This document shows positions 25,650 through 33,897 of a stretch of 44,744 nucleotides of DNA, in pieces. The stretch covers positions 1-44,744 of the forward strand of contig NZ_LYVP01000042.1 of NCBI RefSeq assembly GCF_001984065.1, written 5' to 3'. The position numbers were made by a program, and so were the translations under genes. This stretch comes from Pseudomonas sp. KK4 (GTDB lineage Bacteria > Pseudomonadota > Gammaproteobacteria > Pseudomonadales > Pseudomonadaceae). How positions within the stretch are numbered: position 1 is the stretch's first letter; every line of letters begins with the position of its first letter. Below the pieces are notes generated by a model, which saw only the letters and a list, made by a program, of their open reading frames with translations, was not told where the DNA came from and ran no database searches.

Positions 25650-26320
25650 ACTACCAGACCCCGACCCTGCGCCGCGCCCTCGCCGCCGACTACGCCATCG
25701 GCCTGATGCCCTCCGTTGCACGCCGACGCTTTGAACGCTTGCTGCTGGACGACGCAGCGTTGCGTGCAGAACTGGCGCAATGGCAAGAACACCTCACCAG
25801 CCTCACGCAAGCCCTGCCGGAACAACCGGTTCCGGAACGGGTGTGGCACCACATCACCGCACGGATCGAACCGCAAACCCTGCATGTGCCAGAGAAACGC
25901 CCATTCTGGAGCTGGCTGCGGATAACGGCAGCCGTTTGCACCCTGGTGATCGCCGTGACCCTGGGCGTGATCTACAACCGTGACAGCGCCCTGTACAGCG
26001 CCACCTTGCTGACGGCTGACGCGCGGCCTGCGCTGAAGGTCGAGGCCCATGGGGACTACTTGCGCGTCGAATCGCTGTCCCTCGCCGTCGTAGAGCAGGA
26101 TCGTAGCCTGGAACTTTGGGCCATCCCGGCGGACGGCAAACCGATATCCCTTGGTGTGATTCCGCCAGGTGGGAAGGGTCGCGTTGAATTGAGCGACGCG
26201 CAAAAGCAGTTGATCGGCAAACCGATCGCACTGGCAGTCAGCCTTGAACCGAAGGGCGGCTCACCGACCGGTCAACCTACGGGCCCGGTGTTGTATCAAG
26301 GGGCGTTGGCCGCGCGTTGA
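25646..26320 (+). CDS. RskA-like anti-sigma factor
   Basis: Predicted single-pass inner-membrane anti-sigma factor (224 aa). The cytoplasmic N-terminus has ADYAIGLMPSVARRRFERLL (about residues 14-33), the sigma-binding helix pattern. One membrane helix follows (about 91-110), then a periplasmic RskA domain (about 115-220) with LELWAIPADGKPISLGVIPP. There is no zinc-binding HxxxCxxC motif. ATG overlaps the sigma stop by four bases. A strong terminator ends the operon 15 bp later. Confidence 0.9.
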   Translation: MNYQTPTLRRALAADYAIGLMPSVARRRFERLLLDDAALRAELAQWQEHLTSLTQALPEQPVPERVWHHITARIEPQTLHVPEKRPFWSWLRITAAVCTLVIAVTLGVIYNRDSALYSATLLTADARPALKVEAHGDYLRVESLSLAVVEQDRSLELWAIPADGKPISLGVIPPGGKGRVELSDAQKQLIGKPIALAVSLEPKGGSPTGQPTGPVLYQGALAAR

Positions 26321-26334
26321 ACGCATGAACATCC

Positions 26335-26364
26335 GAAAACGGCGACCCACAGGTCGCCGTTTTC
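26335..26364 (+). terminator. Strong terminator after the anti-sigma gene
   Basis: Thirteen-base perfect stem GAAAACGGCGACC / GGTCGCCGTTTTC with a CACA loop, then CGTTTGC. The A/T ends make it bidirectional. Confidence 0.88.
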
Positions 26365-26388
26365 GTTTGCGTGAAACCTTCGCACTAT

Positions 26389-26406
26389 CAGATCTGCCAG
26401 TAGGCA
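26389..26406 (+). promoter_or_regulatory. Shared upstream element of Rhs mini-gene 3
   Basis: CAGATCTGCCAGTAGGCA, 16 of 18 identical to 20015-20032, ending 62 nt before ATG 26469. Contains the palindrome CAGATCTG. Confidence 0.6.
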
Positions 26407-26468
26407 GCCCCGCCCGATTGCGCCACAGTGAATCCCTGGGTCGAAGAACTCATTCAGGAGGCACCGCC

Positions 26469-27245
26469 ATGCTGCCCAATCGAGCAGTCCGTCTGCTAGC
26501 CACTGACCAACAGCGTTCAGTGCTGAGCGTGATGGACACATCAACGCCTCGCCTTTGCGCCTACACCCCTTATGGTTACCGACCACTGGGCAACGGATTG
26601 TTCAGCCTGCTCGGCTTCAACGGCGCACGGTCCGAGCTGCTGACGGGATGGTATTTACTGGGCAATGGGTATCGGGCTTTCAATCCTGTGTTGATGCGAT
26701 TTACCAGCCCTGACAGTTGGAGTCCGTTTGGGGAAGGCGGGATGAACGCTTATTCCTATTGCGAAGGCGACCCCAGGAACCGAAGCGATTCTACTGGCCA
26801 TGCTTTCCTTTCTTCCCTGACCCATTCACTTTCTTCATTTGTTGAACGTATCAAGTTTAAAAAAGCTTCGCCGACAGTCGTGAAAACAAACAAGCCGCCC
26901 GCCTCAAAAAATCTGTTGGCAGGTCAGTACAAAAAAACCGATAGACCCACCATCAACCGAGACTCGCCCACTCCAACAACCCGTCCATATAGAGAGCCGA
27001 TGGTTTATCAGGCAGCCGAATCTTCGGACAGCCCTGCGAATGGACTCAGCGTTCCATTGAATACGTTACTGAACCGTTACGATCCCTTGAAAAACACGAG
27101 TTCTGATGATCCTCTCCGGAAAGCCATCGCGACGATTGATAAAGTATTTTTAGAAGAACAAGTGAGTAACAACCCGTCAATCTTCCAAAACCCGACATTC
27201 GTCATGCAAACGATCCGTGGTTCTGGCAGTGCCAAACCAAAATGA
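26469..27245 (+). CDS. Orphan Rhs-core mini-protein 3 with variable C-terminus
   Basis: A 258-aa third member of the family. The core (about residues 7-112) has RLLATDQQRSVL, YTPYGYRP, LLGFNGARSELLTGWYLLG, GYRAFNPVLMRFTSPDSWSP and NAYSYCEGDPRNRSDSTG; the usual DPxGL is now DSTGH. The tail (about 113-258) differs from the other two: a Lys/Pro/Thr-rich middle, then LNTLLNRYDPLKN...KVFLEEQVSNNPS. No domain recognised. ATG 26469 has AGGAGG at 26456-26461; the frame is open to 26244 but overlaps the anti-sigma gene and terminator. No immunity-like gene follows: a terminator and fdhA on the other strand come next. Confidence 0.8.
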   Translation: MLPNRAVRLLATDQQRSVLSVMDTSTPRLCAYTPYGYRPLGNGLFSLLGFNGARSELLTGWYLLGNGYRAFNPVLMRFTSPDSWSPFGEGGMNAYSYCEGDPRNRSDSTGHAFLSSLTHSLSSFVERIKFKKASPTVVKTNKPPASKNLLAGQYKKTDRPTINRDSPTPTTRPYREPMVYQAAESSDSPANGLSVPLNTLLNRYDPLKNTSSDDPLRKAIATIDKVFLEEQVSNNPSIFQNPTFVMQTIRGSGSAKPK

Positions 27246-27273
27246 AAAAAAAGGGCGACATAAAGTCGCCCTT
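27245..27273. terminator. Bidirectional terminator between Rhs mini-gene 3 and fdhA
   Basis: Stem AAGGGCGAC/GTCGCCCTT (27251-27259, 27265-27273), loop ATAAA. The A-run 27245-27252 becomes a T-run on the minus strand, so it serves fdhA best. Confidence 0.9.
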
Positions 27274-27291
27274 CTTCACCGCTAAATGCCC

Positions 27292-28491
27292 TTACGCCGC
27301 ACTGAACAACTTATGCGGATCAATCACAAACTTCTTCGGCACGCCCGCATCGAATTCGCCATAACCTTCCGGCGCCTGATCCAGGCTGATGACCTGCACG
27401 CCCACCACTTCGGCGATGTTGATGCGGTCCCACATGATCGCCTGCATCAACTGGCGGTTGTACTTCATCACCGGGGTCTGGCCAGTGTGGAAGCTGTGGG
27501 ATTTGGCCCAGCCCAGGCCGAAGCGGATGCTCAGGCTGCCCATTTTTGCGGCGGCATCCACGGCACCCGGATCCTCGGTCACATAGAGGCCAGGGATGCC
27601 GATCTTGCCAGCCACACGCACCACGCCCATCAGCGAGTTGAGCACGGTGGCCGGGGCCTCGTGTTTCACGCCGTCATGGCCATGGCCGCGGGCTTCGAAG
27701 CCCACGCAGTCCACTGCGCAGTCCACTTCCGGCTCGCCCAGCAGTGCGGCGATCTGTTCGTGCAGCGGCGCGTCCTTGGACAGGTCGACCACTTCAAAAC
27801 CCTGGGCCTTGGCGTGGGCCAGGCGGATGGTGTTGACGTCGCCGATGATCACCACCGCAGCACCCAACAGGCGAGCGGACGCGGCAGCGGCCAGGCCGAC
27901 CGGGCCGGCACCGGCGATGTACACCGTGCTGCCTGGGCCGACACCCGCGGTGACGGCACCGTGGTAACCGGTGGGCAGGATGTCGGAGAGGCAGGTCAGG
28001 TCACGGATTTTCTCCATGGCCTTGTCGCGGTCCGGCAGTTTCAGCAGGTTGAAGTCGGCGTACGGCACCAGCACATATTCAGCCTGGCCACCGGTCCAAT
28101 CGCCCATGTCGACGTAACCGTAGGCACCGCCGGCACGGGCCGGGTTGACGGTCAGGCACACGCCGGTGTGTTGCTCCTTGCAGGAACGGCAGCGCCCGCA
28201 AGCCACGTTGAACGGTACGGACACCAGGTCGCCGATTTTCAGGTTCTCGACGTCGCTGCCCTTCTCGATCACTTCACCGGTGATTTCATGGCCCAGCACC
28301 AGACCGGTCTGCGCGGTGGTGCGACCGCGCACCATGTGCTGGTCGGAACCACAGATGTTGGTGGAAACCACTTTCAGGATGACGCCGTGCTCAATCTTCC
28401 TGCCACGCGGGTCCTGCATTTTCGGATAGTCGATTTTCTGTACTTCGACCTTGCCAGCGCCGAGATACACCACACCACGATTGCCAGACAT
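27292..28491 (-). CDS. fdhA: Glutathione-independent formaldehyde dehydrogenase
   Basis: Predicted zinc- and NAD-dependent formaldehyde dehydrogenase (399 aa) matching the Pseudomonas putida type, which needs no glutathione because it keeps NAD tightly bound. The catalytic zinc ligands C47 and H68 (GHE) and the structural zinc cysteines C98, C101, C104 and C112 are visible, and the Rossmann motif is GAGPVG. It oxidises the formaldehyde released by betaine and sarcosine demethylation to formate. It is the last gene of the minus-strand block glyA-soxBDAG-purU-fdhA, separated from purU by a REP pair. Confidence 0.95.
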   Translation of the reverse strand: MSGNRGVVYLGAGKVEVQKIDYPKMQDPRGRKIEHGVILKVVSTNICGSDQHMVRGRTTAQTGLVLGHEITGEVIEKGSDVENLKIGDLVSVPFNVACGRCRSCKEQHTGVCLTVNPARAGGAYGYVDMGDWTGGQAEYVLVPYADFNLLKLPDRDKAMEKIRDLTCLSDILPTGYHGAVTAGVGPGSTVYIAGAGPVGLAAAASARLLGAAVVIIGDVNTIRLAHAKAQGFEVVDLSKDAPLHEQIAALLGEPEVDCAVDCVGFEARGHGHDGVKHEAPATVLNSLMGVVRVAGKIGIPGLYVTEDPGAVDAAAKMGSLSIRFGLGWAKSHSFHTGQTPVMKYNRQLMQAIMWDRINIAEVVGVQVISLDQAPEGYGEFDAGVPKKFVIDPHKLFSAA

Positions 28492-28600
28492 GCTTTCACC
28501 TCGCTGTTGTTTTTATGTAGCGGTCGCGTCGCCCATGGAGCGGCGGCGCGTTGATTGCTCTGGGTGTTGCCTGTGTGTTCTGTGTTGTCTGTAAGGGCCT

Positions 28601-28694
28601 CTTCGCGAGCAAGCCCGCTCCCACAATGGATGGGGTTGACCACGGGGTCTGTGAACACCACAAAACCCTGTGGGAGCGGGCTTGCTCGCGAAAG
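28601..28694. repeat. Inverted REP pair between purU and fdhA
   Basis: CTTCGCGAGCAAGCCCGCTC at 28601-28620 and the inverse at about 28666-28692, centre GACCACGGGGTCTGTGAAC. Confidence 0.9.
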
Positions 28695-28698
28695 CGAT

Positions 28699-29556
28699 CT
28701 AAAGAACGACCGTACGATTAGCGTTGAGAAACACCCTTCTCTCAATGTGATACCCAACCGCCCTGGCCAACGTCAGCCCTTCAATATCCCGCCCCTTGGC
28801 TATCAGGTCCTCGGGGTAGTGACTGTGGTCCACCACTTCGACGCCCTGGGCAATGATCGGACCCTCGTCCAGGTCGTTGTTGATGTAATGCGCCGTGGCG
28901 CCGACCAGTTTCACGCCCTTGTTGTAGGCCTGGTGATAGGGCTTGGCACCCTTGAAACCCGGCAGCAGGGAGTGATGAATGTTGATCGCCTTGCCATCGA
29001 GCTTGCGGCACAGCTCCGGCGACAGCACCTGCATGTAGCGCGCAAGGATCACCAGTTCCGCACCGGCCTCCTCGATCACCTGCAGCACCTGGCGCTCCTG
29101 AGACGGCTTGTCGTTCGGGTCCAGGGGGAAATGGTAGTACGGAATCTGGTGCCAGTCGGCCAGCGGCTTGAGGTCCGGATGATTGGAGACCACGGCGGCC
29201 ACGTCCATCGACAACTGGCCGATGCGCTGGCGGTAGAGCAAGTCGTTGAGGCAGTGATCGGCCTTGGAGACCATGATCACCACTTTGGGCCGGTAGTGCG
29301 GCGGGGTCAGTTCGAAGACCATGCCGAAGGACTCACCGCGCTCCTGCAAACCGGCACGGAACGACTGTTCATCGAAGCCGTCCGGCTGGCGGAACTCCAC
29401 GCGAATGAAGAAACGGCCCGAGAGCCGGTCATCGAACGAATGGTGCTCGGTGACGTAGCAGCCCTGCTCGAACAGAAAGCGGGTCACCGCGTCCACCGTG
29501 CCCAATACGCTGGGGCAGTCGGCGGTCAAAATCCATGTATCTGGGGCGCGGCTCAT
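28699..29556 (-). CDS. purU: Formyltetrahydrofolate deformylase
   Basis: Predicted PurU (285 aa), which hydrolyses 10-formyl-THF to formate and THF. An N-terminal ACT domain (about residues 6-85) precedes the formyltransferase-like catalytic domain. The catalytic residues N192 and H194 (INIHHSLLPGFKGAKPYH) and D230 (NDLDEGPI) are present. In this locus it recycles THF loaded with one-carbon units by sarcosine oxidase. ATG 29556 is chosen over 29580 because MSRAPDTWILTADCPS is the normal family start. A further purU copy elsewhere in the genome is likely. Confidence 0.93.
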   Translation of the reverse strand: MSRAPDTWILTADCPSVLGTVDAVTRFLFEQGCYVTEHHSFDDRLSGRFFIRVEFRQPDGFDEQSFRAGLQERGESFGMVFELTPPHYRPKVVIMVSKADHCLNDLLYRQRIGQLSMDVAAVVSNHPDLKPLADWHQIPYYHFPLDPNDKPSQERQVLQVIEEAGAELVILARYMQVLSPELCRKLDGKAINIHHSLLPGFKGAKPYHQAYNKGVKLVGATAHYINNDLDEGPIIAQGVEVVDHSHYPEDLIAKGRDIEGLTLARAVGYHIERRVFLNANRTVVL

Positions 29557-29605
29557 AGTGCGGTGACTCCTTGAATTCAAGCGACTGCAAAGACTGAGGT
29601 GTTAC

Positions 29606-29740
29606 CTGTGGCGAGGGAGCTTGCTCCCGCTCGGCTGCGCAGCAGTCGTAAAACCTCAATCCGCCTATCTACTGCAGGAATGCGGATGCTGATTTTGGGG
29701 TTGCTGCGCAACCCGGCGGGAGCAAGCTCCCTCGCCACAA
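29606..29740. repeat. Third-family REP pair between soxG and purU
   Basis: TGTGGCGAGGGAGCTTGCTC (29608-29627) and its inverse (about 29718-29739) flank a 90-bp centre with GGCTGCGCAGCAGTCG and GGTTGCTGCGCAACCCGG. Confidence 0.88.
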
Positions 29741-29765
29741 AAGCAGTGATGACCACAACACCGTG

Positions 29766-30398
29766 TCAGGCCTGCACACTCAACCCGTACTCGGCCGACG
29801 CATCCTGCAACCACAACCACCAGTAATCCGAGAAGCTGCGGCGGATCAGCAGTTCCCAGGTGTCTTCGGCGGTGTGGCGGATCACCAGTTGCGACTTGGC
29901 GAACACCGTGCCGACGGCCTTGCCCACCGGGAAGTTGTTGGGGTGCACGTCGTAGCTGGTGGATTTCATCAGCACCTGGCGCACGTTCGGGCCGCTCAGT
30001 TCGAGGATCTGCTGGCCGCCGCTGACGTTGACGATCTGGATGTGCAAGTCGCCCAACGCTTCACGGAGCTTTTGCTCGGCGGTGAATTCTTCGCCGCTCG
30101 GCACGATCAGCAGCCACTCGTCCGGGCCCATCCATTGCAGGCTGGTTTCACCTTTGATGATGACGGTCAGGGCACTGGGCAATTCGATGCCCAGGGCCTT
30201 GTGCACGCCCGCGGCGAACGCAGCATCGTGGCCATCGCCACGGATGGTCAGGTGGCCCAGAAGTTTTTTCTCGCGCACGGTCACACCGGCGTTCTTGCGA
30301 CCCTTGCCCACCAGGCTGGCGAGGTCGGCATGATGCAGCGACGACTCGGCCTTGGCCCCGGTGGTTGGGCGTTGTTGGTACACATTGGCTGCGGTCAT
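29766..30398 (-). CDS. soxG: Sarcosine oxidase subunit gamma
   Basis: Predicted gamma subunit (210 aa) of heterotetrameric sarcosine oxidase. The YgfZ/GcvT-like fold is evident in LLGHLTIRGDGHDAAF, WMGPDEWLLIVP, and the end WELLIRRSFSDYWWLWLQDAS. It has no cofactor of its own and helps hold the complex. A 141-bp gap with a distinct hairpin separates it from soxA, unlike the tight spacing of the rest of the operon. ATG 30398 is preceded on its strand by GGAAAGGTGC. Confidence 0.92.
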   Translation of the reverse strand: MTAANVYQQRPTTGAKAESSLHHADLASLVGKGRKNAGVTVREKKLLGHLTIRGDGHDAAFAAGVHKALGIELPSALTVIIKGETSLQWMGPDEWLLIVPSGEEFTAEQKLREALGDLHIQIVNVSGGQQILELSGPNVRQVLMKSTSYDVHPNNFPVGKAVGTVFAKSQLVIRHTAEDTWELLIRRSFSDYWWLWLQDASAEYGLSVQA

Positions 30399-30450
30399 AA
30401 AGCACCTTTCCTGAATTCTGTTGGTTCCTGTGGTGGCGGCACTGCCGCCA

Positions 30451-30513
30451 TCGCTAGCAGGCCAGCTCCCACATTCGACCGCGTTTCCCTGTGGGAGCTA
30501 GCCTGCCAGCGAT
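30451..30513. repeat. Hairpin repeat between soxA and soxG
   Basis: ATCGCTAGCAGGCCAGCTCC and the inverse GGGAGCTAGCCTGCCAGCGA form a 60-bp imperfect palindrome, a different repeat family from the other REPs in the window. Confidence 0.8.
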
Positions 30514-30539
30514 TGCCAGCTCCACAGATCTCGAGGCCA

Positions 30540-33500
30540 TCAAACGTTCTGGCGATCACCCTTCGGATCGAAGAACACCGAAGAAACGATTTCCGCCTCG
30601 ATCACGCTGCCGTCCGCCAATGGCGCGAACACGCGTTCGCCCATGCGCTTGAGACCGCCCTTGACCACACCCATGGCAAACGAATAGCCCAGGGAGTTGT
30701 GCGCGTAGCTGGAGGTCACGTGACCGACCATGGTCATCGGGATCGCCTGCTTGGTGTTGAACACCAGTTGCGCGCCTTCGGGCAGCCATTTGGTCGGATC
30801 GATCGGCTTGAGCCCCACCAGTTGCTTGCGCTGATCCCGCACGCAATCTTCACGGTTCATGCCGCGCTGGCCGATCCACGAGAACGGCTTGGTGCGACCG
30901 ACACACCAGCCCATGTTCAGGTCGTCCGGGGTCATCGAGCCGTCGGTGTCCTGGCCGACGATGATGAAGCCCTTCTCGGCCCGCAGCACGTGCATGGTTT
31001 CGGTGCCGTACGGGGTCAGGTTGTACTTCTTGCCGGCGTCGACGATTTTTTCCAGCACGCCCATCGCATAGTCGGCCTGCACGTTGACTTCGTACGACAG
31101 CTCACCGGTAAACGAAATCCGGAACACCCGCGCCGGCACACCGCCCACCAGGCCTTCTTTCCAGGTCATGAACGGGAAGGCTTCGTTGCTCAGGTCGATG
31201 TCGGTAACTTCGCTGAGCAGCTTGCGGCTGTTCGGCCCGGACAGGGTCATGGTTGCCCAGTGATCGGTCACGGAAGTGAAGTACACCTTCAGGTCCGGCC
31301 ATTCGGTCTGCTGGTAGATTTCCAGCCATTGCAGCACGCGCGCAGCGCCGCCGGTGGTGGTGGTCATCACGAAATGGTTGTCGGCCAGACAGGCTGTCAC
31401 ACCGTCGTCGAACACCATGCCGTCTTCTTTGCACATCAGGCCGTAACGGGCCTTGCCCACGTCGAGCTTGGTCCAGGCGTTGGTGTAGATGCGGTTGAGG
31501 AACTCGCGGGCATCCGGGCCCTGGATGTCGATCTTGCCCAGGGTCGAGGCGTCCAGCAGGCCGACGCTGTCGCGCACAGCCTTGCATTCGCGCTTGACGG
31601 CCGCATGCATGTCTTCACCGGATTTGGGGAAGTACCACGGACGTTTCCACTGGCCGACGTCTTCGAACTCGGCGCCGTTTTTCAGGTGCCAGTGATGCAG
31701 TGCGGTGAAACGCACCGGCTCGAAGATATGCCCGCAGTGACGACCGGCCACGGCGCCGAAAGTCACCGGCGTGTAGTTCGGGCGGAACATGGTGGTGCCC
31801 ATCTGCGGGATGGTCACGTTCAGCGAACGGGCGGCGATGGCCAGGCCGTTGACGTTGCCGAGCTTGCCCTGGTCAGTACCGAAGCCCAGTGCGGTGTAGC
31901 GCTTGACGTGCTCGACCGACTCGAAGCCCTCGCGGGTCGCCAGTTCGATGGCCGCCGCGGTGACGTCGTTCTGCAGGTCGACGAATTGCTTGGGCGCACG
32001 TGCGGTGTTCTTTTCATGGGGCACCTGGAACAGTGCCAGGGTCGGCTCTTCCAGACGCGTCAGCGCTTTGGGCAAGGTCGCTTCGACCGGACCGAAACCG
32101 GCTTCGCTGGCCGCGCGCACGCCGCCTTCAAAACCATCGGCCAAGGAATCGCCCAAGCCATAGACACCATTGATGCCACCGACGCACACGCGTTTCTGCG
32201 GTGCTTCGCCCGGTACGAAACCGAGGATGTCTTCACGCCAGATCGGCTTGCCACCCAAGTGCGACGCCAGGTGAACCACCGGGCTGTAGCCGCCGGAGCT
32301 GGCAACCAGATCGCACTCCAGCCATTCGCCCGGGCTGGTGACTTTATGACCTTTGACATCGATCGCCGCCACGCGGGCAGCGGTCACGTGCTTGCTGCCA
32401 CGGGCCTCGATCACGGCGCTGCCGGTGAGGATGCGAATGCCTTTGGCGCGGGCTTCTTCCACCAGCGCACCGCGAGGGTTGCTGCGGGCGTCGGCGATGG
32501 CCACCACTTGCAGGCTGGCGTCGAGCCAATCCAGCGCCACGCGGTAGGCATGGTCGTTGTTGGTGCTCAGCACAAGCTTTTTGCCCGGTGCCACGCCATA
32601 ACGACGAACGTAAGTCGACACAGCGCCGGCGAGCATGTTGCCCGGCACGTCGTTGTTGCCGTACACCAGCGGACGCTCGTGAGCGCCGGTCGCCAGGACC
32701 ACGCGCTTGGCGCGAACCCGGTGGATGCGTTGACGCACCTGGCCAATGGGTGCGCGATCACCGAGGTGATCGGTCAGGCGCTCGTGAATGGTCAGGAAGT
32801 TGTGGTCGTGGTAACCGTTGACCGTGGCGCGCGGCAACAGCAGCACGTCGGGGGTGTTCTTCAGTTCGGCGATGACGCTGGCGACCCATTCAATGGCAGG
32901 CTTGCCGTCGAGGCTTTCGCGGGAATCGAGCAGGCTGCCGCCGAACTCTTCCTGCTCATCGGCGAGGATCACCCGGGCACCGCTGCGCGCAGCGGCGAGG
33001 GCAGCGGCCAGGCCAGCGGGGCCTGCGCCGACGATCAGCACGTCGCAGTGCTGGTTCATGTAGTCGTAGGTGTCCGGATCGTTCTCGGTCGGCGAGCGGC
33101 CAAGGCCGGCAGCCTTGCGGATGTACTTCTCGTAGGTCATCCAGAACGATTGCGGGTACATGAAGGTTTTGTAGTAGAAGCCCGGCGGCATCAGCTTGCC
33201 GCCGACCTTGCCGAGAATCCCCATCATGTCGTTGTTCACGCTCGGCCAGCCGTTGGTGCTGGTGGCGACCAGGCCCTGGTACAGCGCCTGTTGCGTGGCG
33301 CGCACGTTGGGGATCTGCGTGGCTTCGGTGGCACCGATCTGCAGCACCGCGTTCGGCTCTTCGGCACCGGCGGCGAAGATGCCGCGCGGGCGGGAGTACT
33401 TGAAGCTGCGGCCAATGATGTCGACGCCGTTGGCCAGCAGTGCAGCGGCCAGGGAGTCGCCTTCAAAGCCTTTGTAGCTCTGGCCGTTGAAGGTGAAGCT

Positions 33501-33557
33501 CAGCACTTTGTTGCGGTCGATCCGTCCGCCGTTGGACAGGCGATTGATCTGGCTCAT
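30540..33557 (-). CDS. soxA: Sarcosine oxidase subunit alpha
   Basis: Predicted 1005-aa alpha subunit. The N-terminal Fer2_4-like domain (about residues 15-100) is followed by the NAD-binding Rossmann region (VGAGPAGLA, G177-G182) and a second nucleotide-binding stretch. The C-terminal third (about 610-1000) is a GcvT/aminomethyltransferase-like THF-binding domain (DASTLGKIDIQGPDAREFLN). It transfers the methyl carbon of sarcosine to THF, giving 5,10-methylene-THF. Its ATG overlaps the soxD stop by four bases. Length and domain order match known enzymes. Confidence 0.95.
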   Translation of the reverse strand: MSQINRLSNGGRIDRNKVLSFTFNGQSYKGFEGDSLAAALLANGVDIIGRSFKYSRPRGIFAAGAEEPNAVLQIGATEATQIPNVRATQQALYQGLVATSTNGWPSVNNDMMGILGKVGGKLMPPGFYYKTFMYPQSFWMTYEKYIRKAAGLGRSPTENDPDTYDYMNQHCDVLIVGAGPAGLAAALAAARSGARVILADEQEEFGGSLLDSRESLDGKPAIEWVASVIAELKNTPDVLLLPRATVNGYHDHNFLTIHERLTDHLGDRAPIGQVRQRIHRVRAKRVVLATGAHERPLVYGNNDVPGNMLAGAVSTYVRRYGVAPGKKLVLSTNNDHAYRVALDWLDASLQVVAIADARSNPRGALVEEARAKGIRILTGSAVIEARGSKHVTAARVAAIDVKGHKVTSPGEWLECDLVASSGGYSPVVHLASHLGGKPIWREDILGFVPGEAPQKRVCVGGINGVYGLGDSLADGFEGGVRAASEAGFGPVEATLPKALTRLEEPTLALFQVPHEKNTARAPKQFVDLQNDVTAAAIELATREGFESVEHVKRYTALGFGTDQGKLGNVNGLAIAARSLNVTIPQMGTTMFRPNYTPVTFGAVAGRHCGHIFEPVRFTALHHWHLKNGAEFEDVGQWKRPWYFPKSGEDMHAAVKRECKAVRDSVGLLDASTLGKIDIQGPDAREFLNRIYTNAWTKLDVGKARYGLMCKEDGMVFDDGVTACLADNHFVMTTTTGGAARVLQWLEIYQQTEWPDLKVYFTSVTDHWATMTLSGPNSRKLLSEVTDIDLSNEAFPFMTWKEGLVGGVPARVFRISFTGELSYEVNVQADYAMGVLEKIVDAGKKYNLTPYGTETMHVLRAEKGFIIVGQDTDGSMTPDDLNMGWCVGRTKPFSWIGQRGMNREDCVRDQRKQLVGLKPIDPTKWLPEGAQLVFNTKQAIPMTMVGHVTSSYAHNSLGYSFAMGVVKGGLKRMGERVFAPLADGSVIEAEIVSSVFFDPKGDRQNV

Positions 33558-33883
33558 ACCTTCTCTCCCAGAGCCGTGGCGGCCGCTTTCGGGCTATCGG
33601 TCTTGTCGGTGAATTGTGGCTTGGTGCCGATCTTGTAGGTCTCGAGAATCTCGTAGGTCACGGTGTCGCGGGTGGCGTTGAAGTACTGACGGCAGCCGGC
33701 GGCGTGAATCCACAGTTCATGGTGCAGACCACGAGGGTTATCGCGGAAGAACATGTAGTCGCCCCACTCCTCGTCGGTGCAGGCATTGGGATCCAGTGGG
33801 CGCGGGATGTGCGCCTGGCCGGATGCATGGAATTCCTCTTCGGAGCGCAGTTCGCCACAGTGAGGACAGAAGATATGCAACAT
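33554..33883 (-). CDS. soxD: Sarcosine oxidase subunit delta
   Basis: Predicted 109-aa zinc-binding delta subunit. The ligands are visible: CPHCG (C6, C9) near the N-terminus, a histidine in the middle (HHELWIHAAGC) and a later cysteine. The ELRSEEEFH and DNPRGLHHELWIH blocks are family-specific. It sits between soxB (14-bp gap) and soxA (4-bp overlap), as in other Pseudomonas. Confidence 0.95.
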   Translation of the reverse strand: MLHIFCPHCGELRSEEEFHASGQAHIPRPLDPNACTDEEWGDYMFFRDNPRGLHHELWIHAAGCRQYFNATRDTVTYEILETYKIGTKPQFTDKTDSPKAAATALGEKV

Positions 33884-33897
33884 GGGGATTTCTCCTG

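Noticed and set aside
29763..33638. 1291-codon open frame on the plus strand
   Set aside because: It lies antisense to soxG and soxA, which have complete family motifs; the long frame is a by-product of high G+C third positions.
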